64,000 nt of DNA, taken from assembly GCF_027923765.1 (NCBI RefSeq), contig NZ_AP026709.1, positions 677,501 to 741,500 on the forward strand. Direction: 5' to 3'. The stretch's first letter is position 1; each line of letters begins with the position of its first letter. The notes under the pieces are model-generated. The model did not search any database and had not been told where the DNA came from. It worked only from the letters and a program-made list of their open reading frames with translations. The position numbers and the translations under genes are program-made. Below, one piece after another: positions 48,471-55,966 of the stretch. Origin of the DNA: Pseudodesulfovibrio nedwellii (GTDB taxonomy: Bacteria > Desulfobacterota > Desulfovibrionia > Desulfovibrionales > Desulfovibrionaceae).

Positions 48471-48950
48471 TCACACCCTCACGCCCCCCTGATGAGGGGT
48501 TGACAGGGTTTTAACTGAGGCCGAGGTATTGCGCGCCCACCAATAGTAGAATGGGGCTTTGACATGGACACGGAGCGGATCGGCTACCTTATCAAGATTG
48601 AGCATAAGAACGCGCCGGTCATAGGTAGGATCGGAAAGAGGTAGGCCAGCAACGTGAACAACATCGAATTCCATATCAATTGCCAAACCGATAGCGCACA
48701 TGCCGGAAGTCATGTTGTCCCATCGTGTCGGGAAAACATAGTCGGGGTAAGTGTATGCTTTGGGTTCCCACTTTGAGGCTTTGATCTGTTCTGCCAGGTG
48801 GTGCGGGTGCTTCGACACAGCATAGTCAACCGGGACCGGGCTCAGTGACACGGCACGGTTAACCGCAAATACCCTCATGCCGGGGGAATAAGCGCAGACT
48901 GTCTCTTGCTGCCAGCCTGGACCGTTGCCAATGACAAGGGCGGCTTTCAT
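48471..48950 (-). CDS. MptE-like Rossmann-fold phage protein
   Basis: A 159-residue protein beginning MKAALVIGNGPGWQQE, a Rossmann-type loop, followed by VFAVNRAVSLSPVPVDYAVSKHP. The pattern resembles MptE-like/DUF115 proteins that may act on pterin or nucleotide-sugar substrates. It sits between the terminase block and the portal, an unusual place for an enzyme. ATG 48,950 is chosen because AGGAGG is well spaced from it; GTG 48,959 is closer to the site. Confidence 0.6.
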   Translation of the reverse strand: MKAALVIGNGPGWQQETVCAYSPGMRVFAVNRAVSLSPVPVDYAVSKHPHHLAEQIKASKWEPKAYTYPDYVFPTRWDNMTSGMCAIGLAIDMEFDVVHVAGLPLSDPTYDRRVLMLNLDKVADPLRVHVKAPFYYWWARNTSASVKTLSTPHQGGVRV

Positions 48951-48952
48951 GG

Positions 48953-49612
48953 CTACCACCCTCCTATCGTATCCGCGACCTTGGCAGTTTGCCCTTGATA
49001 CCTATTGCCCATAGTGCCTAGATCGAGCTCTGCTAAAGCGTAGAGAAACGCGGCAACAGGTGGGAACTCTTCGGGGTGACGCTTGAGGTCGGCAGGCTGG
49101 AGCGTCTGATAATGCCCTGCGACTTCACAGTCTCCGAAATGAAGGGTCTTGCGCTTGGTGGTACGCTTGGCGACCAGACGGTCGTAGAACCGGAACACTT
49201 CGCTTTTTTCGCTACGGTCATACATTGGCGGGGAGTTAAGCTCGACCGGAGCTTTCCGCATCCGGTAACGATGCTCTTCATTATAGTCATCCACCAGCAG
49301 GACATTATTATTATCCATGGGCGTCATCCACTCTTTGCAAAGGGTGCGATCCTGCAACATGGCCACGCGGGAAAGGAGTTCCTGAAAGTCGTCGGACTTG
49401 GTTTCACCGAGTACGAATACATGGTGCTGGTGCATCTCAGGGTCTTTGCGAAGGATCTCCCCCAACACGACGGCATGACCTGACGATGAATTGAACGGGA
49501 AAGCCAGACCACCAACAATGCGCTGGAATGTCCGCTCAGTCAGGCGGTCTTTGTAATAGTGTTCCTGCGTCCTGTAATCTACCAGCCTTTGAATAGGTGT
49601 TGCTCTCATCAT
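48953..49612 (-). CDS. Phage protein of unknown function next to the large terminase
   Basis: A 219-residue protein. The N-terminal part is VDYRTQEHYYKDRLTERTF, the middle has LLVDDYNEEHRYRMRK, and the C-terminus is FLYALAELDLGTMGNRYQG. I recognise no family. Its start overlaps the terL stop by four bases (ATGA), so it is part of the packaging block, and its stop lies just before the MptE-like gene. Confidence 0.65.
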   Translation of the reverse strand: MMRATPIQRLVDYRTQEHYYKDRLTERTFQRIVGGLAFPFNSSSGHAVVLGEILRKDPEMHQHHVFVLGETKSDDFQELLSRVAMLQDRTLCKEWMTPMDNNNVLLVDDYNEEHRYRMRKAPVELNSPPMYDRSEKSEVFRFYDRLVAKRTTKRKTLHFGDCEVAGHYQTLQPADLKRHPEEFPPVAAFLYALAELDLGTMGNRYQGQTAKVADTIGGW

Positions 49613-51057
49613 GATAAATCTCTCCCTGTCGTCACAGAAGTTTCGAGGACGCGGTATCGGGTTTCATCCCCAATATGATCTTCGGCATGGGTATTAACGT
49701 CGTCGTGCTTGGTTTCGTCGCGGGGAAGCGTCGGTATAGTTCGAATGAACTGGAAGCAGTTGGAGAACACGAACAGACCGGGCTCTTCCATAGGGAACTC
49801 GAAACACGCCTTGAACATGCCGCGCATTTTCTCCCACCCGTTGATACGGGAACCAGGCTTTTTGTTAGCCTTCTGCCAATAGACATCCTCGGATTCGAAG
49901 TCGTCATTAATGCAGTTCTTGTTTTCCTCGGTCCAGATAGATGAATCTGCCGGGCCAGGCATGACCTTGAATGAAAACTTTGCTTCGCGTTCCTTGATAC
50001 CCTTGGCAATCTCTTTGGCTGACATCTTGATACCCTTGTCAGGCGTTTTGCCGTCCCACCCGTACCATTCGAATATGCGGAAGAGTGTTCCAGGGGGAAA
50101 TATGCGCTTTGTCCCGTCGGTCATTGTAGCCTCTGTCCCATCGGACTCGGCCCACCAGCCCACGGCGAAAGGTTTGCTCGATCCCCAATCAAATGAGCGG
50201 TTGATCTTCCATGTCTTCGGCGGGCGGAACGGCTTGATTACGTGAACGTCGCGGCTGAATACGTCGTCGAACATGCCGCCTGAAATGATATCCCAATCGC
50301 CTTCAAGCATAGCCTTGACGAGTTCGGGGGAACCGAGAGCGGAAAGACGATCCGCGTAGTCGGGGTCGTTTTCCATCAATGTCGGGTTGTCGGTGAGCTT
50401 GGCCGGAATATACTGACGGAGCATACCGCCTTCTTCCTTCTCCATCCTGCGATGTTCCATGGGGTCACAACCATCGACAAAGGATGCCTTGACCCAATTA
50501 TGCCCAACTCCGCCAGGGTTTGCGCCTGAGATCACGCGAGGAAATATCCCTTGATATTCCTCTGGTACTTTCAATCCGCCAAGGCGCAGTCGCCCGCGCA
50601 GATAGCGATATATTTTGTCTGTAAAATGTGTGAGCTCGTCGAACAAAAGGAGGTGGATTTCTGCGCCCTGATACGAATACATATTCTTTTCATACTGACA
50701 GTGGCAGAGGAATATCTTTGACCCACCGGCAAAGCCGTTATTCTTTCCGTTCCTGAACGCAATGGAGTTTTCGGTATAGTTGATCTTGGCGAAACCCATG
50801 TCCACCCACTCAGCGAGCAGGACGGGAAAGGAAGTCGGCCCTTCCATATGGTTCTTGAGGAGATCAGGAGAGAGTCTGCGGAAAAGGTAAACCTGTAAAC
50901 CTGGAATCAGGTATGCAAACGCAATAGCAGCCACGCGAAGAAAGTGGGACTTTCCCCCACCAGCCGCACCGCCGTACAGAATCTCGGTGGCCTGTGAAAA
51001 GAAAGCCTCAAGCTGCTTGGGGTGCAGAGGGAAGTCGAGTTCAACTTCATTTGTCAT
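49609..51057 (-). CDS. Phage terminase large subunit
   Basis: A 482-residue packaging motor. Walker A is LYGGAAGGGKSHFLR (about residues 28-40), Walker B is LLLFDELTHF, and the C-terminal nuclease half has RSFDWGSSKPFAVGWW and a later DETKHDDVNTHAEDHIGDETRY with Asp/Asp residues typical of the RNase H-like fold. ATG 51,057 is chosen because it overlaps the small-subunit stop; the longer frame to 51,108 is less likely. Confidence 0.9.
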   Translation of the reverse strand: MTNEVELDFPLHPKQLEAFFSQATEILYGGAAGGGKSHFLRVAAIAFAYLIPGLQVYLFRRLSPDLLKNHMEGPTSFPVLLAEWVDMGFAKINYTENSIAFRNGKNNGFAGGSKIFLCHCQYEKNMYSYQGAEIHLLLFDELTHFTDKIYRYLRGRLRLGGLKVPEEYQGIFPRVISGANPGGVGHNWVKASFVDGCDPMEHRRMEKEEGGMLRQYIPAKLTDNPTLMENDPDYADRLSALGSPELVKAMLEGDWDIISGGMFDDVFSRDVHVIKPFRPPKTWKINRSFDWGSSKPFAVGWWAESDGTEATMTDGTKRIFPPGTLFRIFEWYGWDGKTPDKGIKMSAKEIAKGIKEREAKFSFKVMPGPADSSIWTEENKNCINDDFESEDVYWQKANKKPGSRINGWEKMRGMFKACFEFPMEEPGLFVFSNCFQFIRTIPTLPRDETKHDDVNTHAEDHIGDETRYRVLETSVTTGRDLS

Positions 51058-51538
51058 CAGATTGTGGAACCGTGCCTGAAATACGCAGGGTCGGCGTTGC
51101 TGTCTCAATCTTACCCGAATGGTTTAGGTCGAGCTTGTCACCGTACTTCTTCGGCTTGAGCTTTCCGGCCTGCCACTTGATTGTATCAACCATGAGCTTC
51201 GAACGCTGGACAATATCGGGGCGGGTTGCGTCATACTCATTGCCGTGGCGGTCCTTTCTTTTTTCAACATCCAAGCTGCCGTCAAAGGCGATGGTTCGCA
51301 TCTCATCAACAAGGATTTCAGTCTGGAGTTCTTTCGCGCGTGTGTATTGCTTACGAAAGTCAGGGTGAGATTCCAGCCATCGAAAGATAGCCGGGACGCT
51401 TGGCATGTCTTCTCTTGCTGCAAGCTGCCGCAATGTATGGCCATCCACAATAAGTTCACAGATTAACGCCGCGAGCTTCTTCGTGTACTTGGACGGTCGC
51501 CCCATTTTTTTCTTTGTCTTCGCCTTCTTCTTCGCCAT
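51047..51538 (-). CDS. Phage terminase small subunit
   Basis: A 163-residue protein with a basic N-terminal tail (MAKKKAKTKKKMGRPSKYTK), a helix-turn-helix (ICELIVDGHTLRQLAAREDMPSVPAIFRWLESHP) and a long helix ending in a basic region. It recognises the packaging site and recruits the large subunit. It overlaps terL by 11 bases. A non-coding stretch with hairpins lies upstream and may hold the packaging site. Confidence 0.82.
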   Translation of the reverse strand: MAKKKAKTKKKMGRPSKYTKKLAALICELIVDGHTLRQLAAREDMPSVPAIFRWLESHPDFRKQYTRAKELQTEILVDEMRTIAFDGSLDVEKRKDRHGNEYDATRPDIVQRSKLMVDTIKWQAGKLKPKKYGDKLDLNHSGKIETATPTLRISGTVPQSDDK

Positions 51539-51550
51539 AAAAAACCGCCT

Positions 51551-51709
51551 TTAAGCGACGTATGCGAACCCAATAAAGACTTCGTTGGTTGAATCCTCGT
51601 ACTTGTTCTGAACCTTGTCCTCGTTGAACATGGACAGATTGAACGGCGTTACGAGGTAAATCGGGATTCGACGCTTTTGGACTTCTGAAATCAATTCAGA
51701 TTCGGGCAT
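51551..51709 (-). CDS. Small phage protein upstream of the small terminase
   Basis: A 52-residue protein starting MPESELISEVQKRRIPIYLV. ATG 51,709 follows GGAG at a good distance; two upstream in-frame starts (51,721 and 51,736) have no ribosome site. No family recognised. Confidence 0.5.
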   Translation of the reverse strand: MPESELISEVQKRRIPIYLVTPFNLSMFNEDKVQNKYEDSTNEVFIGFAYVA

Positions 51710-51736
51710 GTGATTCTCCATAGGTATAGACCCCAA

Positions 51737-51965
51737 ACAAAAAATATTGAGCTATGATCTTGTGTTCCTATGCCCTGCGAATTATCGAGCCTGCGAGGTT
51801 CATCCGACCGTTACCCCGAAACGGGGTAGTGCCTGGCCGTCGTCGCCATATGCACCTTTTAAAAAATCGCGCTCGTTTATCCGTTACGCCAGGGCTTAAT
51901 GCTCATGCCTGGCCGACCGGCCTCCGGGGTCCGTGAGGCCGCAGGGTTTCGGGGTGAAATTAGTT
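51737..51965. other. Non-coding region upstream of terS with hairpins; candidate cos/pac
   Basis: About 230 bases lacking a believable ORF. It has ACCCCG-AAA-CGGGGT (a perfect stem) and a repeated TGCCTGGCCG about 80 bases apart. Terminase genes are often next to the packaging site they recognise. I see no strict cos-like symmetry, so this is only a candidate. Confidence 0.4.
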
Positions 51966-52295
51966 CTACTGCTTTGCCTTGAGCGTGGTTTCAACCGCGA
52001 CCAAGCGTTCGGTGTTGTGGTCCGTCTTGATGTCCAGCCGTTCAACATCTTTCTTTGATGCGAAGTGCTGATGAAGATTGAGTTGGCAAAGTCGCTGCGC
52101 TTCCTCGTATCGATCAATACGTTCATGAACGCGGGTTATCTGTTCCTTGGTATCTGCTGCAGTTGCGTCCACCTTCTCCGATAAATCTCCGAAGAGTTTT
52201 TCGATTAATTTTTTAAGGAGCCATAGAACGAATCCGCTTGAACCGACGGTCGCTGAAACTGTGAGAGCGGTGTTTGCGAAAAGAGTTTCAGTCAC
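51966..52295 (-). CDS. Phage membrane protein with coiled coil (lysis region)
   Basis: A 109-residue protein: one N-terminal membrane helix (TVSATVGSSGFVLWLLKKLIE) followed by a helical, charged tail typical of coiled coil. It lies immediately after the multi-pass membrane protein gene. It may be a spanin-like, holin-like or accessory lysis protein; none is proven. Confidence 0.6.
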   Translation of the reverse strand: MTETLFANTALTVSATVGSSGFVLWLLKKLIEKLFGDLSEKVDATAADTKEQITRVHERIDRYEEAQRLCQLNLHQHFASKKDVERLDIKTDHNTERLVAVETTLKAKQ

Positions 52296-52297
52296 GA

Positions 52298-52852
52298 CTA
52301 CCCCAAAAGTTTTTTGTTTAGAGCTTTTGCCGTGGTTCTATCTGCGAAGAACCAGCAAAAAGCGGTGGAGAAGAGAGAGAAGATTGCGCGGAACCCGTAG
52401 TCAACTATCGAAAGCTGTGCCGCGATGGATGCTCCACCAACGGTCAACATTGCTTGAGCCAGGAGAGTGTTTGCTTTGACGCCCATATAAATGAGCATGG
52501 CGGGCCGGATGGCTTTATTCACGACATCGACGATGCCGAAGAGGAAAACAATAAAGCCACCAAAGGCTCTGGCGCAACGCCCACCTTCAAGCAGCTTTTC
52601 CAGGGCTTCACTCGACAAGAGTCTTTGATTGCCCTGCTTCTGTGACTCCAGATATGCCTCGCCGTCGAATTTCTCGCGGGTGACTTCTATCTCGCACTTG
52701 GCCTCGACGACGCGGGTTTTGCGATCTTCCGCCGCCATGTCCTTTTCGTGCGCGAACTCAAGTTTCTTGGTCTTGTATGTCTGGTATGCGCTGATTGCGC
52801 CACCTATCAAACCCAGGACGGGGGAAAGGAGAAGTGTTGGATCAAACCCCAT
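52298..52852 (-). CDS. Probable holin (multi-pass membrane protein)
   Basis: A 184-residue protein: one N-terminal membrane segment, a charged stretch (residues 28-80), then about three further membrane segments (FGGFIVFLFGIVDVV, AMLIYMGVKANTLLAQAML, IFSLFSTAFCWFFA). Position among lysis genes, next to the DUF5675 gene and a small single-pass protein, favours a holin. The family is not certain. Confidence 0.6.
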   Translation of the reverse strand: MGFDPTLLLSPVLGLIGGAISAYQTYKTKKLEFAHEKDMAAEDRKTRVVEAKCEIEVTREKFDGEAYLESQKQGNQRLLSSEALEKLLEGGRCARAFGGFIVFLFGIVDVVNKAIRPAMLIYMGVKANTLLAQAMLTVGGASIAAQLSIVDYGFRAIFSLFSTAFCWFFADRTTAKALNKKLLG

Positions 52853-53255
52853 TGACTACCTCCAACTCGCATAGACCGGACGCCGTGATAACTTTGACGA
52901 GCGGTCGTAATGCTGCTTTTGATTGAAATATGAATGGGACTTTCTTGACGAACCCTGCGCTCTGCCCGACGAGGATACAGCCCTTCGAATGGGCAACCTT
53001 GTTGCCGGAGTGGACGCGAATAAGCGACCGCCCTTCGACGTTTTGAACAGCGAGAATATTTCCGAAGTGGTTCGAATAGACGGGAGCGAGCGGATAGAGG
53101 CCAGGCGGGATGCAAGATACGGACTGAGCGTTGTCGAGCCATGGTCGTTCAAGGGTATACATGGTGAGGCCATTCCAGGGCAGCGTAAGGACACCGCGAG
53201 TGCAGGATTCATCCATAAAATACCTATGCAACATAGCCCTTTTGACACGGCTCAT
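52842..53255 (-). CDS. DUF5675-like, L,D-transpeptidase-type lysis candidate
   Basis: A 137-residue protein with the DUF5675 pattern: TLERPWLDNAQSVSCIPPGLYP, then IRVHSGN and SKGCILVG, in which a His and a Cys could act as an L,D-transpeptidase-like pair. Phages often have this gene near holins and it may act on cell walls. I see no classical lysozyme or amidase in the window. Start at 53,255 overlaps the upstream 54-codon gene by ATGA; it overlaps the holin candidate by 11 bases. Confidence 0.72.
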   Translation of the reverse strand: MSRVKRAMLHRYFMDESCTRGVLTLPWNGLTMYTLERPWLDNAQSVSCIPPGLYPLAPVYSNHFGNILAVQNVEGRSLIRVHSGNKVAHSKGCILVGQSAGFVKKVPFIFQSKAALRPLVKVITASGLCELEVVNGV

Positions 53256-53416
53256 ACCCTCGCCTTCTCGTCGTACAGATATGGGTTAACCATCAGACCA
53301 AACCACTTCGAAACACGCCGGGCCATGCCCTTGGTCATGCCAGCATCGCAGAGACGGCAATAGATAGTCGTCTCGTTGAGTGCGTGTTGGGCATCTTGCT
53401 TCGGCGTGGTTTCCAT
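53252..53416 (-). CDS. Small phage protein at the head of the lysis genes
   Basis: A 54-residue protein starting METTPKQDAQHALNETT, with a CxxC (YCRLCDAG) and a C-terminal basic stretch. It has AAGGGA at a good distance from ATG 53,416, and its stop overlaps the next start by ATGA, both signs of a real gene. It is the first gene after the predicted late promoter at 53,529-53,570. No family recognised. Confidence 0.65.
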   Translation of the reverse strand: METTPKQDAQHALNETTIYCRLCDAGMTKGMARRVSKWFGLMVNPYLYDEKARV

Positions 53417-53528
53417 TGCCTATCCCTTCTTGACGAGTGATCCGGCCTGACCATGGAAGACGAGCCTCCGAGCCGTGGCCAGTGAAGCCGGGACCGGGGC
53501 CAGACAACAGACCCTCGTTTAGTAGTGC

Positions 53529-53570
53529 ATATGATAACATCGGTTTGGCGCAATAACCGCTGGTGCTATG
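53529..53570 (-). promoter_or_regulatory. Predicted phage late promoter before the lysis genes
   Basis: Same layout as at the portal gene: an 18-base box AGCATAGCACCAGCGGTT, a 17-base gap and TTATCAT (53,529-53,535). One base of the box differs between the two copies. The distance to the first start (53,416) leaves a leader of about 105 bases. Confidence 0.72.
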
Positions 53571-53635
53571 CTCATGAGGGGGTAGCGATATGCTGACGGG
53601 GGGTTGACAAGGGGTCACTAATTTGCAAAACCCTA

Positions 53636-53662
53636 TTGACATTATGGTCAATTTGCCATAAT
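53636..53662 (+). promoter_or_regulatory. Toxin-antitoxin promoter with palindromic operator
   Basis: TTGACA at 53,636-53,641 leads into ATTATGG-N8-CCATAAT (53,641-53,662), whose right arm holds the -10 (CATAAT). Such a palindrome over the promoter is the usual autoregulatory site for an antitoxin or toxin-antitoxin complex. Confidence 0.6.
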
Positions 53663-53670
53663 TTACCCAT

Positions 53671-54021
53671 ATGAGCTTGAACGAACGGAAAGTGTTTTGG
53701 GTGGGCAGTAGCCTAAAAGACCTTAAAGAATTGGGGAAAGATGTCTCCATAGAGATGGGAGCCGCTTTATCTGAAGTTCAAAATGGAAGATCACCAGAGA
53801 ACGTAGTGTCGTTTAAGGAAGGCGGTTCTGGTGTGATGGAAATACGGGTATCTATCGACAAAGAAACGTATCGAACCATGTATGTCGCCAAGCTCAAAAA
53901 AGGTATTTATGTCTTACATGCCTTCCACAAAAAATCATCAAAAGGGAAAGCAACGCCACCTAAGGATGTTGCTAAAATAAAAGCCCGGTACACAGAAGCT
54001 CTAGACTCAGACAAACGATAA
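53671..54021 (+). CDS. RelE/HigB-type toxin
   Basis: A 116-residue protein of the phage-derived Gp49-like/HigB family: MSLNERKVFWVGSSLKDLKE, then a central strand region EIRVSIDKETYRTMYVAKLKKGIYVLHAFHKKSSK, with the ALxxFxKK-type pattern (VLHAFHKKS) of these mRNA interferases. It is on the plus strand amid leftward late genes, so a later-acquired moron. The matching antitoxin gene follows 61 bases downstream. Confidence 0.82.
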   Translation: MSLNERKVFWVGSSLKDLKELGKDVSIEMGAALSEVQNGRSPENVVSFKEGGSGVMEIRVSIDKETYRTMYVAKLKKGIYVLHAFHKKSSKGKATPPKDVAKIKARYTEALDSDKR

Positions 54022-54082
54022 ACCCCCTTCCTAAAAGTCCAAGACTTGCAGAAGGCGGATAAGTTGAATGGAGGTGCTGACT

Positions 54083-54391
54083 ATGGCAATTACAGAAAGT
54101 TCAGGAAATGTTTTTGAAGACCTCGGTTTAGAAAACGCCGAAGAACTACATTACAAATCACATCTGGTTATGGCTCTTAAAGACGCAATTAAATTTCACA
54201 AATTCACTCAAACAAAAGCCGCGAAAGTATGTGGAACAGACCAACCAACTCTTTCAAAGGTTTTACGTGGACAGATCGACAAAGTTACCACCGACCGCCT
54301 GTTTAGATGGCTTGGCTGTCTTGGACTAGGAGTTAGAATAACGCTCGATCAAACGCCGAAAAAAGGTGTTCAAGTCTGCACATGCAGCTAA
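54083..54391 (+). CDS. XRE-type antitoxin (HigA-like)
   Basis: A 102-residue protein with a helix-turn-helix (FTQTKAAKVCGTDQPTLSKVLRGQ). The order toxin then antitoxin is typical of hig systems. ATG 54,083 follows GGAGG; the in-frame ATG at 54,068 is upstream of that site. A strong hairpin terminator follows. The protein probably binds the palindrome before the toxin gene. Confidence 0.82.
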   Translation: MAITESSGNVFEDLGLENAEELHYKSHLVMALKDAIKFHKFTQTKAAKVCGTDQPTLSKVLRGQIDKVTTDRLFRWLGCLGLGVRITLDQTPKKGVQVCTCS

Positions 54392-54398
54392 AACAGTA

Positions 54399-54429
54399 AG
54401 CCCTCGGTTAAAACCGGGGGCTTTTTTTT
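54399..54429 (+). terminator. Terminator after the antitoxin gene
   Basis: AGCCCTCGGTT pairs with AACCGGGGGCT (one G-U), then a run of eight Ts. It lies between the convergent antitoxin gene and a leftward gene. Confidence 0.85.
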
Positions 54430-54628
54430 ATGCTACAGCTTGAGCGGCGTAGGACTCTGGATCTTTCAGCCAACTCCATACTTCGGCAACTTCGGCAATC
54501 CAGAACCCATCGATAAAGAAGATTGGAGCCCCCTCTTTTTGCCATTTTTTCACGGTGCGCTCATCTCTTCCGAACCGCTTGGCAATTCTCTTCCACCCTT
54601 TGACCGTTTCAACTGGCCGAATTATCAT
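54428..54628 (-). CDS. Small helix-turn-helix DNA-binding protein
   Basis: A 66-residue protein with a MerR/excisionase-like helix-turn-helix (GWKRIAKRFGRDERTVKKWQKEG). Its stop meets the terminator of the antitoxin gene. It could regulate the phage late operon; position only. Confidence 0.68.
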   Translation of the reverse strand: MIIRPVETVKGWKRIAKRFGRDERTVKKWQKEGAPIFFIDGFWIAEVAEVWSWLKDPESYAAQAVA

Positions 54629-54857
54629 GGTACTCCCCTTGTGCGGTTCTGATGGCCGGGGCTATCAGGTCAAAAATTTCCGAAACGATTCTATCTAGCC
54701 CTTCATCGTCATTCTTGGCCATGTAGACTTCTCCGAGCTCTTCGGAGATTTTTGCCAGGGCTCCAAGAAGCCCATCCCCGTCGGGCGTGAATACAGGGTG
54801 TTTCTCCCTGGCCGCGTCGAGGTGGGCTTGTATTGTCGCTAGAGTTTTTTCCCGCAC
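54609..54857 (-). CDS. MazG-like nucleotide pyrophosphohydrolase
   Basis: An 82-residue protein with KISEELGEVYMAKNDDEGLDRIVSEIFDLIAPAIR, the Glu/Glu...Glu/Asp helix pattern of MazG-type enzymes that hydrolyse nucleoside triphosphates. Phages use them to shape nucleotide pools or to damp stringent response. It overlaps the next gene by 20 bases and starts next to the zinc-ribbon gene's end. Confidence 0.68.
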   Translation of the reverse strand: MREKTLATIQAHLDAAREKHPVFTPDGDGLLGALAKISEELGEVYMAKNDDEGLDRIVSEIFDLIAPAIRTAQGEYHDNSAS

Positions 54858-55966
54858 TACGCCGCGACCTTCTCTATATTTTCAACCGTGACCACCAGAA
54901 GACCGGGCTTTAATTCGGTTGGTTCATACCTTTTCGATTCACTGTGCTTGAGATTGTTGGCAGTCAGGAAGGCCATACCTTCGAAAAGGAAGTCTTTTCC
55001 TCCATTGGTAGTGAAGAGCTTCACCGTGGAATCAGAACTCTTGTTAAGTAATTCGATAGCCACCTGGCGGGTCTGATAATTGAAGTATATCTGAACGTGC
55101 TGATATGAGGATAGACTGAACTCTTTTGCGGATGAGCGGGAGAAGGCAAACGCCCCATTTTTGCGTATGGTAATTTGTGGGCTCTCTGCTGGCTTCCCTG
55201 TATTTTGGTGCATGACGAACCCGGCGAGTAGGTCGGAGGTTGGCTGCAGTCTTTCTTGAGACGTGGTTTCATCTTCTTCAATCGGCACGGCTTTTCCATC
55301 CTTGAGCTCGTAGACTTCACAAGGCTCGACATGCTCTTCTTCCTTTGGCGGGAACACAAGATCCAACATGGCCTCACGGAAATACTTTGGTTCATCAACC
55401 TGCCAAGTATATGTTCCGTCGTTATTCTTCTCAAGATCGCCAAGGTTGAAATATTTGTAGCAGGAAGCACACAAGCCCATTGAAGCTATGCCGATATCCT
55501 CTCGCTTGCAGCATGGGCATGTTCCTGTTTTCGCTCTTTTCTTTTCAATCTTTGGCACAGGTTTGCCCGTCTTGAGCTCAACAAAATAATCAGGCTCATC
55601 GATAAGCCATTTGAATGTGCCATCAGGGGTCAATTCCAAATCACCATCTTTGAAATAATTGTAGCAAGTATTGCATAGCCCCCTTGCGGCAATGCGAGCA
55701 TGTTCCCGTCCACAACATTTGCAAGTTGCAATGGCCATTGTCTCTTTCTCCTCTGGCTTCTGGCCCACAGTCAGTTTGCGGGCTTCATGTTCGGTGCATT
55801 TTTCACACGCTGAAATAGGACGCCCTGTATTCACGCCTACGCTTCCCCAACCAGGAGCATTTTCGTTTCTCTTCCTATTCTCATCGCAGGCGGAAGGGAT
55901 CAGTTTGATTTTTAGGTCAGGGCAATAAAAAGTATTCTTTTCAAGCCATTCTTCTTCGGGTGTCAC
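54857..55966 (-). CDS. Phage protein with duplicated zinc ribbons
   Basis: A 369-residue protein with two tandem modules: CKCCGREHARIAARGLCNTC (about residues 82-101) and CPCCKREDIGIASMGLCASC (about 150-169), each followed by a GDLExxxDGTxxWxxDEPxYF stretch. The repeat unit is about 68 residues and clearly duplicated. A further N-terminal CxxC (residues 54-57) may be a third metal site. The C-terminal 150 residues look like a beta domain. No family recognised; DNA or RNA binding is a guess. Confidence 0.65.
   Translation of the reverse strand: MTPEEEWLEKNTFYCPDLKIKLIPSACDENRKRNENAPGWGSVGVNTGRPISACEKCTEHEARKLTVGQKPEEKETMAIATCKCCGREHARIAARGLCNTCYNYFKDGDLELTPDGTFKWLIDEPDYFVELKTGKPVPKIEKKRAKTGTCPCCKREDIGIASMGLCASCYKYFNLGDLEKNNDGTYTWQVDEPKYFREAMLDLVFPPKEEEHVEPCEVYELKDGKAVPIEEDETTSQERLQPTSDLLAGFVMHQNTGKPAESPQITIRKNGAFAFSRSSAKEFSLSSYQHVQIYFNYQTRQVAIELLNKSSDSTVKLFTTNGGKDFLFEGMAFLTANNLKHSESKRYEPTELKPGLLVVTVENIEKVAA

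Noticed and set aside
53286-53750. Leftward 154-codon ORF
   Set aside because: It overlaps the toxin gene and promoter, and the small 54-codon gene in another frame has better start and stop context.
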